64,000 nt of DNA from Myxococcota bacterium (GCA_028277885.1 JANQFK010000022.1:302052-366051); one strand, 5' to 3'. Numbered from the stretch's first letter, positions 20,334-29,763 are shown. Program-made: numbers and translations. The notes: a model not told the origin generated them from the letters alone.

Positions 20334-21389
20334 ATGCGCCTGCTCTGCATCGCCAACCCCGAGCGCTACCGCGTCGCCACCACGGACGTGCCGGCCAGCT
20401 ACGCGCGGCTGGCCGCCCATCCGCGGGTGACGCTCTTCCACGCCGACACCGCGGCCCTGGCCGAGAGCGCCGAGGAGCTGCCGGTGGTGGCGGTGCCCGA
20501 GGGCTTCCGGGCCGAGGACTTCCCGGACCTCCCCACCCGTCCGGCGACGCGGGCGAGCCCCGAGTCCTTCGACGCGGTCTTCTGCCGCACCCTCAAGCCC
20601 TTCCCGCCCGGCTACCTCGACGCCCTGGCGGAGCGCGCCGAAAAGGTCCGCTTCGTGAACGACCCGCGCGGGATCCGGCGCCAGCTCGAGCCCGGCTTCC
20701 TGCTCGAGGCGGCCGGGCCGTTCCTGCCCCCGTGCCTCCGGGTGGACGACCCGGGCGAGGCCGAGGCCTTCTTCGCCCGCGAGGGCCCGCTGGTGGCGAA
20801 GCGCTCGAACAGCTGCGGCGGACGCGGGGTGTTCCGCGTCACCCGGGCACGCGACGGGAGCTGGGGCACCGACAACGCGCTCGAGGGCGAGCGGCGCTTC
20901 GGCGACTTCGAGGCGCTCTTCGCCCACGTCGCCGGGACTCCCGCCGAGCGGATCCTGCTGATGCGCTACCTGCCGCGCGTGGTGCAGGGCGACCGCCGCG
21001 TGGTGGTGGTCGGCGGCGAGATCCTGGGCGCCTATCTGCGCCGCTCCGGGCAGGGCCACTGGGTCCAGAACGTGGCCTTCGGCGCCGAGTGCGAGCTCGT
21101 CCGGGCGAGCGCCGAGGACGCCGCGGTGGTGGCCGCCACGGCGCCCGCCTACGCGCGCCTCGGCATCCACGTGCTGGGCTACGACTTCCTCGAGGACGAC
21201 GACGGGCGCTGGCGCGTGAGCGAGATCAACGCCGGCAACGTCGGCGGGCTCGCGCGCCTCGAGGAGCTCGGGGTGGGCGACGCCACCGAGCGCCTCGTCG
21301 CCTTCCTGGAGCGCCACGCGAGCCGCCGCGAGCCCGAGCTAGCCTCGTCCCCGACGACCCTCGCGAAGCCCTGGGAAGGGCCCGCGTGA
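20334..21389 (+). CDS. ATP-grasp ligase, glutathione-synthetase-like
   Basis: 351 aa. N-terminal ~120 residues resemble the pre-ATP-grasp domain of GshB-like enzymes (FDAVFCRTLKPFPPGYL, VNDPRGIRR); the ATP-grasp core follows with LVAKRSNSCGGRGVFRV (nucleotide-binding Lys and Gly-rich loop), ILLMRYLPRV and the metal-binding end GYDFLE...SEINAGNVGGL. Couples ATP hydrolysis to carboxylate-amine/thiol ligation; substrates unknown. GAGGAG precedes the ATG. Between the exporter and the Rieske/ThDP enzyme. Confidence 0.82.
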   Translation: MRLLCIANPERYRVATTDVPASYARLAAHPRVTLFHADTAALAESAEELPVVAVPEGFRAEDFPDLPTRPATRASPESFDAVFCRTLKPFPPGYLDALAERAEKVRFVNDPRGIRRQLEPGFLLEAAGPFLPPCLRVDDPGEAEAFFAREGPLVAKRSNSCGGRGVFRVTRARDGSWGTDNALEGERRFGDFEALFAHVAGTPAERILLMRYLPRVVQGDRRVVVVGGEILGAYLRRSGQGHWVQNVAFGAECELVRASAEDAAVVAATAPAYARLGIHVLGYDFLEDDDGRWRVSEINAGNVGGLARLEELGVGDATERLVAFLERHASRREPELASSPTTLAKPWEGPA

Positions 21390-21409
21390 AGAGCCCGAAA
21401 GGAGCCCGC

Positions 21410-23392
21410 ATGTCCTCCCCCGCCGACTCCGCGCCCCCGCGCCGCTGGCACAAGGCCCTCGAGCCCGACGAGCTGCCCGAGGGTCGCGTCAAGACCGTGG
21501 TGTGCGGGCTCGTCTCCGTCTGCCTGACCCACCACCGCGGCCAGTTCGGTGCGCTCGACAACCGCTGTCCCCACCAGGGCGGCCCCCTCGGAGAGGGCTC
21601 CATCGAGAACGACTACCTGCGCTGCCCGTGGCACGGCTGGGACTACGACCCCCTCACCGGCCGGCCGCCGGGCGGCTTCGACGACGCCGTCGAGACCTAC
21701 CCGGTCGAGGTCCGCGAGGACGGCGTCTACGTCGCCATCCCCGAGGAGACCGCCCACACGACGACCGTCACCGACGTGATGGCCGAGACCCTCGCCAACT
21801 GGGACGTGCGCGCCGTGTTCGGGATGGTGGGTCACTCGAACCTCGGCCTCGCCGACGCCATCCGCCGCCAGGCCGAGGCCGGGCGCATGCGCTACTTCGG
21901 CATCCGCCACGAGGGCGCCGCGGCCTTCGCGTGCTCGGCCTACGGCAAGCTCACGGGCCGGCCCGCGGCCTGCCTCAGCATCGCGGGCCCGGGCGCCACC
22001 AACCTGCTCACGGGCCTGTGGGACGCCAACGTGGACCGCGCGCCCGCCCTCGCCCTCACCGGCCAGGTGGACACCCAGGTGCTCGGCCCCGGCGCCTTCC
22101 AGGAGGTGGACCTCCAGGCCGCCTTCGGCAAGGTGGCCCAGTGGGCGCAGCCCGTGCTCCACACCAGCCGCCACGCGGAGCTGGTGAACCTCGCGGTGAA
22201 GAGCGCGGTGCTGAACCGCGGCGTCTCCCACCTGATCTTCCCCGACGAGGTGCAGACCCTGCCCGCGCCCGAGGGCGCGAAGCCGGGCTCCCCCGACGGG
22301 CGGGTCGCGTCCCGCGCCATCGAGCCGCCCGCCGAGGCCGTGGAGGCCGCCTTCGGCCTGCTCACCGGTGCGCGCCGCCCGGTCATCATCGTCGGCCACG
22401 GCGCGCGCTTCGACATGCCGGCCATCACCGCCCTGGCCGAGACCCTGCGCTGCCCGGTGATCACCACCTTCAAGGGCAAGGGGCTGATCTCCGACCGCCA
22501 CCCCCTCGGCTGCGGCGTGCTCGGTCGCAGCGGCACCCCGATCGCGAGCTGGTTCATGAACGAGGCGGACGTGCTCCTCGTGCTCGGGGCGAGCTTCAGC
22601 AACCACACCGGGATCACGCCGAAGAAGCCGACCATCCAGGTCGACTTCGACGCCATGGCGCTCGGCAAGTTCCACGCCGTGGACGTGCCCGTGTGGGGCG
22701 AGATCGCCGCCACGGTGGCGGTGCTGCGCGAGCGCCTGGAGGGCAAGGCCCAGGCCGACGACCAGCGCCCGGAGATCGCCCGGCGCTGGAAGATCTGGCG
22801 CGCCGAGAAGGCGAGCCGGGAGACCGACGACCGCGGTCGCGGCGTGAGCTCCGCGGCGCTCTTCGCCGCCCTCACCCGCCTCGTCCCCGAGGACGCCATC
22901 CTGCCCGTGGACGTGGGCAACAACACCTACTCCTTCGGGCGCTACTTCGAGTGCACCCGCCAGGCCGTGCTGATGTCGGGCTACCTGGGCTCGATCGGCT
23001 TCGCGCTCCCGGCGGCCCTCGGCGCCTGGGCGGCCACCCAGGAGGACGACCCGCGCTTCCGGGGCCGCAAGGTGGTCTCGATCTCGGGCGACGGGGGCTT
23101 CGGCCAGTACATGGCCGAGCTCCTGACGGCGGTGAAGTATCGCATGAACATCACCCACGTACTCCTTCGGAACGAAGAGCTGGGCAAGATCTCGAAGGAG
23201 CAGCGCGCCGGGCACTGGGAGGTGTGGGAGACCTCCCTCCACAACCCGAGCTTCGCCGAATACGCGCGCCTGTGCGGCGCCCTGGGCCTCGAGGCGCGCA
23301 GCGCCGGCGAGCTCGAGGGCGCGCTGGGCGAGGCCCTGGCCCACGAGGGCCCGAGCCTCGTCGAGGTGTACGGCGACGCCGAGCTGGTCTGA
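21410..23392 (+). CDS. Rieske domain fused to a thiamine-diphosphate enzyme (pyruvate oxidase/acetolactate-synthase type)
   Basis: 660 aa. Residues ~15-110 are a Rieske ferredoxin (C53-P-H55, C72-P-W-H75; motifs RCPHQGGPLGEG and CPWHGWDY). From ~120 a complete ThDP enzyme follows: catalytic Glu ~168 in RHEGAAAFACSAYGKLTG, central domain with RRPVIIVGHGARF, and ThDP-Mg motif GDGGFGQYMAELLTAVKY (~560) with NEELG. Likely decarboxylates a 2-oxoacid and may pass electrons through the attached [2Fe-2S] cluster. ATG 21410 with AAAGGAG upstream is preferred; a GTG at 21386 overlaps the previous stop (GTGA) and would add eight residues. Confidence 0.85.
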   Translation: MSSPADSAPPRRWHKALEPDELPEGRVKTVVCGLVSVCLTHHRGQFGALDNRCPHQGGPLGEGSIENDYLRCPWHGWDYDPLTGRPPGGFDDAVETYPVEVREDGVYVAIPEETAHTTTVTDVMAETLANWDVRAVFGMVGHSNLGLADAIRRQAEAGRMRYFGIRHEGAAAFACSAYGKLTGRPAACLSIAGPGATNLLTGLWDANVDRAPALALTGQVDTQVLGPGAFQEVDLQAAFGKVAQWAQPVLHTSRHAELVNLAVKSAVLNRGVSHLIFPDEVQTLPAPEGAKPGSPDGRVASRAIEPPAEAVEAAFGLLTGARRPVIIVGHGARFDMPAITALAETLRCPVITTFKGKGLISDRHPLGCGVLGRSGTPIASWFMNEADVLLVLGASFSNHTGITPKKPTIQVDFDAMALGKFHAVDVPVWGEIAATVAVLRERLEGKAQADDQRPEIARRWKIWRAEKASRETDDRGRGVSSAALFAALTRLVPEDAILPVDVGNNTYSFGRYFECTRQAVLMSGYLGSIGFALPAALGAWAATQEDDPRFRGRKVVSISGDGGFGQYMAELLTAVKYRMNITHVLLRNEELGKISKEQRAGHWEVWETSLHNPSFAEYARLCGALGLEARSAGELEGALGEALAHEGPSLVEVYGDAELV

Positions 23393-23395
23393 GCC

Positions 23396-24748
23396 GTGAG
23401 CCCCGTCGAGCTGGCGAGCCTCGCGGCCGCCCTGCTGCTGTTCGCCGGCATCTCGCGGCGCGCGGAGCACAGCCCCCTCACCCCGCCGATCTTCTTCGTG
23501 GCCGTCGGCCTTCTCGCCGGGCCGGCGGGCCTGGGGTGGATCGCGCTCGACGGCGCGGAGCACGGCGTCCACCTCCTCGCCGAGCTGACCCTGGTGCTGG
23601 TGCTCTTCACCGACGCCGCCCGCATCGACCTCGCCTGCCTGCGCCGCGAGGAGAGCCTGCCCGCCCGCCTGCTCGGGGTGGGGATGCCGCTCACCATCGC
23701 GGCCGGGGCGCTCGCCGCCGCGACGGTGCTCCCGGGCTTCGGTCCCTGGGAGTGCCTGCTCCTCGCCGCCATCCTGGCCCCCACGGATGCGGCGCTGGGC
23801 CAGGCGGTGGTGAGCAATCCGCGGGTGCCGGTGCGCATCCGCCAGAGCCTCAACGTCGAGAGCGGGCTCAACGACGGGATCGCGCTGCCCCTCGTGCTGG
23901 TGCTCGCCATGCTGGGCGGCGCCCGGGAGGAGGCCGCGCCCGTCGGCGAGTGGCTGCGCTTCGCCGCCCTCCAGGTCACCCTCGGCCCGGCCACGGGCGC
24001 CCTGGTGGGCTGGGTCGGCGGGCGCGGCATCGAGCGCGGCGCCACGGCGGGCTGGATCAGCTCCTCGTTCCAGCGGCTCTCGGGCCTGGGCCTCGCGGTC
24101 CTGGCCTTCGCCGGGGCCGAGCTGGTGGGCGGCAACGGCTTCATCGCGGCCTTCGTGGCGGGGCTCACCCTGGGCAACACCGCCCGCACGGTCTGCTCGC
24201 GCATCTACGACTTCGGCGAGGCCGAGGGACAGCTCCTCACCCTGCTCGTCTTCGTCGTCTTCGGCGCCCTGATGGTCCCGGAGGCCGTCGCGGCGCTGCG
24301 CGATGGACCCGGCGGCGTCGCCCCCGCCCTCGCCTACGCGGCGCTCAGCCTGAGCGTGGTGCGCATGCTCCCCGTCGCGCTGGCGCTGCTCGGGGCCGGG
24401 CTGCGCCCGGCCAGCGTGGCGTTCCTCGGCTGGTTCGGTCCCCGTGGCCTGGCCTCGATCCTGTTCGCGCTGCTCATCGTCGAGGAGCGCGGCGGTGCCG
24501 CGGCGGAGCAGATCCAGGCCATCGTGGTGCTCACGGTGCTGGCCAGCACGCTCGCCCACGGCGTCACCGCCTTCCCGCTGGCGAGCCGCTACGCGAGCTG
24601 GGTGACCGCCATCCGGCAGCACGCCGAGGCAGAGCACGCCGAGTCCATGGAGCTCCCGGTGCGGCTCACCCACACCTTCGGCCGCGCGCACCCGGGAGCC
24701 CCTCCGGAGCCGGCTCCGGGAACCCCGCCGCAAGGAGGATCGCGATGA
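23396..24748 (+). CDS. Cation/proton antiporter (CPA family, NhaP-like)
   Basis: 450 aa from GTG 23396. About twelve membrane helices, with the NhaP-type motif LNVESGLNDGIALPL (~156-170) and GNGFIAAFVAGL, and the family helix GPRGLASILFALL. Exchanges Na+ or K+ for H+ at the inner membrane. The 3' end overlaps the RCK_C protein start (ATGA), suggesting the two act together: a transporter plus its regulatory domain. Confidence 0.88.
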   Translation: MSPVELASLAAALLLFAGISRRAEHSPLTPPIFFVAVGLLAGPAGLGWIALDGAEHGVHLLAELTLVLVLFTDAARIDLACLRREESLPARLLGVGMPLTIAAGALAAATVLPGFGPWECLLLAAILAPTDAALGQAVVSNPRVPVRIRQSLNVESGLNDGIALPLVLVLAMLGGAREEAAPVGEWLRFAALQVTLGPATGALVGWVGGRGIERGATAGWISSSFQRLSGLGLAVLAFAGAELVGGNGFIAAFVAGLTLGNTARTVCSRIYDFGEAEGQLLTLLVFVVFGALMVPEAVAALRDGPGGVAPALAYAALSLSVVRMLPVALALLGAGLRPASVAFLGWFGPRGLASILFALLIVEERGGAAAEQIQAIVVLTVLASTLAHGVTAFPLASRYASWVTAIRQHAEAEHAESMELPVRLTHTFGRAHPGAPPEPAPGTPPQGGSR

Positions 24749-25509
24749 TCCCGGTGCTCTCCCTCCTGACCGTGATCGCGCTCTCGCTCATCGTGACCCG
24801 CGTGGCCTCGGTGGCGCTGGTCCACACCGGGCTCTCCCGCGAGTCGGCCCGCTTCCAGGCGCGCTCCGCGTTCTCCGGGGTGGGGTTCACCACCAGCGAG
24901 GCCGAGAGCGTCGTCGGCCACCCCGTGCGCCGGCGCATCGTGATGACGCTGATGCTGATCGGGAACGTGGGCATCGTGACCGCGATGTCGTCGCTGCTGC
25001 TCTCGGCGCTCGACGTGAGCGCGGGAGGGGGCCGGGCGCGGGTCCTCGTCGTGGGGATCGGCGGCCTCGCCGGGCTCTGGGCCCTGGCGACGAGCCGCCG
25101 GGTGGACCGCACCCTCGGCCGCTGGATCAGCGCCGCCCTGCGGCGCTTCACGAGCCTCGACGCCCGGGACTTCTCCGCCCTCCTCCACCTCAGCGACGAC
25201 TACGGGATCGTGGAGCTGCACCTGGGCGCCTCGGACTGGCTGGCGGGCAAGACCCTCGGCGAGGCGCGCCTCGCTCGCGAGGGCGTGGTGGTGCTGGGAG
25301 TCTCCTGCCCGGGCCAGCACTTCATCGGGGCGCCCCGGTCCGACACGCCCCTGCGCGCCGGCGACACCGTCGTGCTCTACGGCCGCAGCGAGCGCATCGC
25401 CGACCTCGATCGGCGCGAGGGAGGCGATGCCGGCGATCGCCGCCACGCCGCCGCCCGGGACGACCACGCGGAGCGCTCGCGCCGGGAGCACGCCCGGGCC
25501 GGGCGCTGA
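24745..25509 (+). CDS. Membrane protein with TrkA-C (RCK_C) regulatory domain
   Basis: 254 aa. N-terminal part with three or four membrane helices and a SAFSGVGFTTSEAE segment recalling the pore/selectivity region of Trk/Ktr K+ transport proteins, then an RCK_C/TrkA-C domain (~150-225: LHLGASDWLAGKTLGEARL ... LRAGDTVVLYGRSERIADL) that senses ligands in K+ systems, and a basic disordered tail. Strong AAGGAGGAT before ATG 24745. Overlap with the antiporter implies a joint ion-homeostasis unit. Confidence 0.8.
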   Translation: MIPVLSLLTVIALSLIVTRVASVALVHTGLSRESARFQARSAFSGVGFTTSEAESVVGHPVRRRIVMTLMLIGNVGIVTAMSSLLLSALDVSAGGGRARVLVVGIGGLAGLWALATSRRVDRTLGRWISAALRRFTSLDARDFSALLHLSDDYGIVELHLGASDWLAGKTLGEARLAREGVVVLGVSCPGQHFIGAPRSDTPLRAGDTVVLYGRSERIADLDRREGGDAGDRRHAAARDDHAERSRREHARAGR

Positions 25510-25524
25510 GGTCCCGGGCCTCGC

Positions 25525-25530
25525 TACCCT
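25525..25530 (+). promoter_or_regulatory. Possible -10 box of the aldo/keto reductase gene
   Basis: TACCCT within GCTACCCTGGCCG, the same 13 bases seen before the SDR gene at 49349. Here it lies 19 nt before ATG 25550 and a GGAGGA (25541-25546) intervenes, so the transcript would have a short leader. Confidence 0.35.
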
Positions 25531-25549
25531 GGCCGGCCGAGGAGGACCC

Positions 25550-26428
25550 ATGATCGAGCGCATCCCCTTCGGCCGCACGGGCCACGAGAGCAGCCGGGTG
25601 ATCTTCGGCGCCGCCGCGCTCGGCGCCATGCGCCAGGAGAAGGCCGACCGCGTCCTCGAGACGCTGCTCGAGGCCGGGGTGAACCACATCGACACCGCGG
25701 CCTCCTACGGCGACTCGGAGCTGCGCGTGGGCGCCTGGATGCGCGAGCATCGCGACCGCTTCTTCCTGGCGACGAAGACCGGCGAGCGCACCGCCGAGGG
25801 CGCTCGGGTCGGCCTCGAGCGCTCCCTCGAGCGACTCGGCGTCGATCGGATCGACCTGATCCAGCTCCACAACCTGGTCGACGAGCGCGACTGGGCCCTG
25901 GCCTTCGGGCCCGGCGGCGCCATGGAGGCCCTCAGCGAGGCCCGCACCGCCGGCAAGGTGCGCTTCCTCGGCGTCACGGGCCACGGCAACGCCGTGGCGG
26001 CCATGCACCGCAGGAGCCTCGAGCGCTTCCCCTTCGACTCGGTGCTGCTTCCCTGCAACTACACCCTGCTGAGCCAGCCCGACTACGCGGCGGACTTCGA
26101 GGCGCTCCTCGCGCTGTGCCGCGAGCGCGGGGTGGCGGTGCAGACCATCAAGTCCCTGGCGCGGCGGCGCTGGCCCGAGCTTCCCCAGCGTCGCTTCAGC
26201 TGGTACGAGGCCATCGAGGACCCCGACGCCCTGCGCCGCGCCGTCCACTACGTGCTCGCGCGCCCCGGGCTCTTCCTCAACACCTCGAGCGACGCGCGCC
26301 TGCTGGGCGCGACCCTGGCCGCCGCCCGCCAGGCCGCCGAGCTGCCGAGCGACGCCGCCCTCGCCGAGGACGTCGCGCGCCTCGCCATGGAGCCGCTCTT
26401 CGTGCCGGGAGGGCCCCAGGGCCCCTAG
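25550..26428 (+). CDS. Aldo/keto reductase family oxidoreductase
   Basis: 292 aa. AKR (beta/alpha)8 features: FGRTGHESSRVIFGAAALG, HIDTAASYGDSE (catalytic Asp/Tyr), FLATKTGERT (catalytic Lys) and DLIQLHNLVDE (catalytic His). NADPH-dependent carbonyl reduction is the family chemistry; substrate unknown. The C-terminal nucleotide-binding segment is less typical than in classic AKRs, like the group of putative oxidoreductases with VQTIKSLAR. Stop shares CTAG with the convergent SGNH gene. Confidence 0.85.
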   Translation: MIERIPFGRTGHESSRVIFGAAALGAMRQEKADRVLETLLEAGVNHIDTAASYGDSELRVGAWMREHRDRFFLATKTGERTAEGARVGLERSLERLGVDRIDLIQLHNLVDERDWALAFGPGGAMEALSEARTAGKVRFLGVTGHGNAVAAMHRRSLERFPFDSVLLPCNYTLLSQPDYAADFEALLALCRERGVAVQTIKSLARRRWPELPQRRFSWYEAIEDPDALRRAVHYVLARPGLFLNTSSDARLLGATLAAARQAAELPSDAALAEDVARLAMEPLFVPGGPQGP

Positions 26429-27873
26429 GGGTTCTCGTGGGCGAGGATGGCGCCGATCACCCGCGTCTTCACCAGGTCGTAGCCCAGCTTGCTGAGGTGG
26501 ATGCCCTCGAGCCAGTACTCGTCCTGGGGCGGAACCGAGAAGTCGATGTCCCAGACCGCGAGGGACGTGTTCCGGACGTACTCCATCACCTCGGTTCCCG
26601 CGTCGGAGTAGCCCCGGTTCAGGCACAGCGCCTGGGCCTCGCACTTCAGGTCCGCGGGGGGCGTCTTCTCGTCGCAGAAGCCGTCGTAGGCCCCGGTTCC
26701 CGTCGACAGGAACACCTTGCTGCCCGCCAGCGCGAGGTCCTCCGCGACGCTCACCAGGTTGGCGATCACCGTGGCGACCTCGGCCGCGACGTAGGACTCG
26801 TAGCCGTCGGACGGCGGCGGGTGGTCGACGTGCTGGCAGATGCCGACGAAGTCGTTGCCGGCCCAGTTCACGAAGGCGTAGCGCGGCGCCGTGACGCCCG
26901 GCTCGGCCAGGGCGACGGGCACCCAGTGCGCACCGTACTCCGAGGTCGTGGTGGGAAGCGCGAGGAAGGGGAACGCGGGCGTCGAGGCGCCGGGCTCGCC
27001 CAGGGTCGGGAGCGCGTTCAGCCGGTACGGCGGATCCGACGGCGCGGGCGGCAGGAAGCTGTTCGTGAGCAGCCCCGAGGCATTGCTGTCCCCGAGGATC
27101 CAGACGTCGTAGTCGCCGGCGGGGATCGCGACGCTCAGGTCGATGGGGTCGGACTCGAGCACCAGCCCGTCGACCTCGAGCCGCGCCGTGAAGCTCGACG
27201 GCGCCCCGCCGACGTCGTCGTAGAGGTCGCTCACCGGCAGCCAGGCGAAGGACGCGACGTTCGACCAGGGGCTCTTGAGCGCCCCTTCGAGGTAGCCGCC
27301 CACGCCCGGCGGAGCCGCGGGGTCGCCCCACCAGATCCGCAGGGCCTCTCCGTTCCGGCGGAACGTCAGGTTGGTGGCCAGCAGCGTCCCCTCCACGTAC
27401 TCGAGCAGGCTCGGGTCCATGGTGGTGCGGAGCCCGATGGCGACCTGCTCCTGCACGGAGCCTCCCGTGACGGAGAGCTCCAGCGCCGGCCGCAGGTCGA
27501 CGAGGGTCGAGAGGGTGTCGATGGCGACCAGAAGGCCCGAGCCGTCCTTGACGGTGGCGGTCCAGACGTGGTGCACGCCGTGGTCCGCCGTCGTCACGTC
27601 CCAGCCGATCTCGTAGGGGGGCGTGTCGTCGTCGTCGTAGAGGACGTCCACGCCGGTGTTCGTCTCGAGCCAGAACTCGACGGTGTGGGGGCCCGAGGGC
27701 ACTCCGGTCGCCTGGACGAGGACGGTCCCGGTGCGCTTCACCGGGGTGCCGCTCGGGATCTCGACCGTGACCCCTCCACAGTCCGACCCCCCGAGCAGCG
27801 CGGCGAGGACGATCCCGGCGAGGGTCGCTCCGATGCGGGCGGGCCTCTCGATCGATCGGGTGGGGCGGGCCAT
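26425..27873 (-). CDS. Secreted SGNH/GDSL-like hydrolase
   Basis: 482 aa. Signal region to ~30 (IGATLAGIVLAALLGG), an N-terminal ~230-residue Ig-like/beta-sandwich part (VEFWLETNTGVDVLYDDDD, TTADHGVHHVWTATV), then SGNH hydrolase blocks: I WILGDSNASGLL, III NWAGNDF, and V EGIHLSKLGYDLV (catalytic His). Likely an extracellular esterase or acylhydrolase; the usual block II Gly was not clearly located. ATG 27873 is preceded by GGAGGAGAT. Confidence 0.78.
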   Translation of the reverse strand: MARPTRSIERPARIGATLAGIVLAALLGGSDCGGVTVEIPSGTPVKRTGTVLVQATGVPSGPHTVEFWLETNTGVDVLYDDDDTPPYEIGWDVTTADHGVHHVWTATVKDGSGLLVAIDTLSTLVDLRPALELSVTGGSVQEQVAIGLRTTMDPSLLEYVEGTLLATNLTFRRNGEALRIWWGDPAAPPGVGGYLEGALKSPWSNVASFAWLPVSDLYDDVGGAPSSFTARLEVDGLVLESDPIDLSVAIPAGDYDVWILGDSNASGLLTNSFLPPAPSDPPYRLNALPTLGEPGASTPAFPFLALPTTTSEYGAHWVPVALAEPGVTAPRYAFVNWAGNDFVGICQHVDHPPPSDGYESYVAAEVATVIANLVSVAEDLALAGSKVFLSTGTGAYDGFCDEKTPPADLKCEAQALCLNRGYSDAGTEVMEYVRNTSLAVWDIDFSVPPQDEYWLEGIHLSKLGYDLVKTRVIGAILAHENP

Positions 27874-27956
27874 GGGATCTCCTCCGTGAGATGGGTGGCA
27901 CCCGTCCAGACGCTAGTGCGGGACCCGCCCGAGGAGTCGCTCCGTTTGGAGGGGCC

Positions 27957-29081
27957 CTAGGTGGCGCCGTCCAGCAGCTCGCGGAACCCCGAGGGAGCGT
28001 GGGGGCCGATGCAGAGCTGCTCGAGCACGCCGACGCCCTCGCGGTCGCCCTGGCGGGCGCGCACCACCTGCTGGATGTGGAGGTTCTCGAGGGCGAGGGG
28101 ATCGACGGCGTCCGTCTTCCAGGACTCGGAGGCCAGTGCCCGCTCTCCGCGCCAGGTGCCGTGGCCGTAGGCGGGGTTCAGGTAGCCGAGCCCCTTCATC
28201 TGGAAGCGCAGCAGGGGCTCGATCTGGATGTCGAGGCGCTCGCCGCCGCGGCGCTGGAGGCGCAGCTCCGCCTCGCGCATGCGCCGGGTGCCGGGCTCGT
28301 AGGCGAGCGCGTAGTCGACCGAGGGCACGACCTCGATCGCCGGGTCCTCGGTGCCGGGGATCGCGTCGGGGCTCGCGTAGGCGGGCACGATGGCGCCGTC
28401 CTGGTGCCAGCGCCGGCCGTCGGGCTCCTCGAACACGCCGAAGTGCGTGCAGCGGTCCTCCCAGTGGATGGGGGCCCACAGGAAGAACACCTGGGGCAGG
28501 CTCCCGCCCGGCGCGCCGCCGGTCTCGGGCTCGCCCACCGGGCGCAGGCCCCAGGAGCGATCCTTGGTGCCCAGCACGCGCTCGGCGTCCACCGCGATGC
28601 GTCGCCCGGCATGCCGGATCTCGCCCTCCCAGCGGCCGAACTGGGCGAAGCGGGTGGCGTCCATGATGACCCGGTCGTCGCGCCGCAGGGTCTGGCGTCC
28701 CTCCTCGACGCAGGCCGTGCGCGCGGTGAAGAGCAGCTCGCACTCGATGCCGGTCTCGTTGGGGGCGAGGCTCACCCGCAGGCGGCGCATGGGCTCGAGG
28801 ATCTCGATGCGGAAGGGCCCGACCTGGGTCTCCCCGGGCTCGCGGGGCGCCCGCTGCGAGGCGTGGAAGGCGTGCTGCTCGCCGTCGTGGACCACGCTGA
28901 AGGCGCCGTCGAGGATGCGACGGTGCGGGTAGCGCGCCATCCCGACGCCGAAGTAGAACTCGCCGTCCGGCGCGTAGCCGTTCAGCCAGTAGCGGTCGTA
29001 GACGTTGCGATCGCTGGTGGCCGGGTGCCCGATCGGCTCCGGGGTCTGGTGGATCGGGTAGTCGTCGAACCTCGAGAGCAT
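27957..29081 (-). CDS. Conserved uncharacterised protein (DUF7064/7065-like)
   Basis: 374 aa, no signal peptide or membrane helix. Starts MLSRFDDYPIHQTPEPIGHP and continues with many short beta-strands (RVSLAPNETGIECELLFTAR, GRWEGEIRHAGRRIAVDAER). I associate this with a family known mainly from Actinobacteria and high-GC Proteobacteria annotated DUF7064/7065, possibly a double lipocalin-like fold; that memory is not firm and no function is known. ATG 29081 has GGGAGG upstream. Next gene upstream on the same strand is a GST. Confidence 0.7.
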   Translation of the reverse strand: MLSRFDDYPIHQTPEPIGHPATSDRNVYDRYWLNGYAPDGEFYFGVGMARYPHRRILDGAFSVVHDGEQHAFHASQRAPREPGETQVGPFRIEILEPMRRLRVSLAPNETGIECELLFTARTACVEEGRQTLRRDDRVIMDATRFAQFGRWEGEIRHAGRRIAVDAERVLGTKDRSWGLRPVGEPETGGAPGGSLPQVFFLWAPIHWEDRCTHFGVFEEPDGRRWHQDGAIVPAYASPDAIPGTEDPAIEVVPSVDYALAYEPGTRRMREAELRLQRRGGERLDIQIEPLLRFQMKGLGYLNPAYGHGTWRGERALASESWKTDAVDPLALENLHIQQVVRARQGDREGVGVLEQLCIGPHAPSGFRELLDGAT

Positions 29082-29148
29082 GGCGCCTCCCAGCCTGGGG
29101 ACGCCCAGGGTACCCCAGCCTGCCCCGGACGAAGCGCCCCGGGCGGCT

Positions 29149-29763
29149 TCAGGCGGGGATGCCCATGCCCCGCTCGACGGCGGGTCGGGCCGCGATGCGC
29201 TCCAGCCAGGCCACCACGCGCGGCCGCTCCATCAGCTGGGGCGCCTTCAGGCCCCAGATCGGGAAGAGCCACGGGTAGTGCATGATGTCGCCGATGGTGT
29301 ACGGGCCGACCAGGTAGTCGCGCCCGTCGGCCAGGATGCGATCGAGCACGCCGATCAGGCGGCCCACCTCGTTGCTGAAGATCGCCACCATCTCGTCGTT
29401 GCGTTCCCCCTCCTTGCGGAGTGCCTCGCCGAGACGGCCGGTGTTCGGCCCGATGCCGCCGGTCTGGAAGAACGCGTACTGGATCGCCTGCATGCGCTGG
29501 CGCGGGTCGCTGGGCAGGATGCGGTCCTCGGGGTCGTGCTGCTCGCCCAGGTGGAGCAGGATCGCGCCGGACTCCCAGATCACCTGGCCGTCGTCGTCGA
29601 GCACCGGGATCTTGTGGTTCGGGTTGAGGGCCAGGAACTCGGGGGTCTTCTGCTCGCCCTTGCCGGTGTCCACGTGGCGCACCTCGTAGTCGAGGCCCAG
29701 CTCCTCGAGCGCGATGGAGGCCTTGCGCCCGTTCGGGGTGCCGGCGGTGTAGAGGCGGATCAC
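29149..29763 (-). CDS. Glutathione S-transferase
   Basis: 204 aa. N-terminal thioredoxin-like GSH-binding domain (LYTAGTPNGRKASIALEEL, NHKIPVLDDDG, ESGAILLHLGEQ with the GSH-binding Glu-Ser) and all-helical C-terminal domain (YLVGPYTIGDIMHYPWLF). Resembles YfcG/YghU-like GSTs. GTG 29763 overlaps the stop of the LolA-like gene (GTGA), so it is translated from the MFS/LolA-like operon. Confidence 0.9.
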   Translation of the reverse strand: MIRLYTAGTPNGRKASIALEELGLDYEVRHVDTGKGEQKTPEFLALNPNHKIPVLDDDGQVIWESGAILLHLGEQHDPEDRILPSDPRQRMQAIQYAFFQTGGIGPNTGRLGEALRKEGERNDEMVAIFSNEVGRLIGVLDRILADGRDYLVGPYTIGDIMHYPWLFPIWGLKAPQLMERPRVVAWLERIAARPAVERGMGIPA

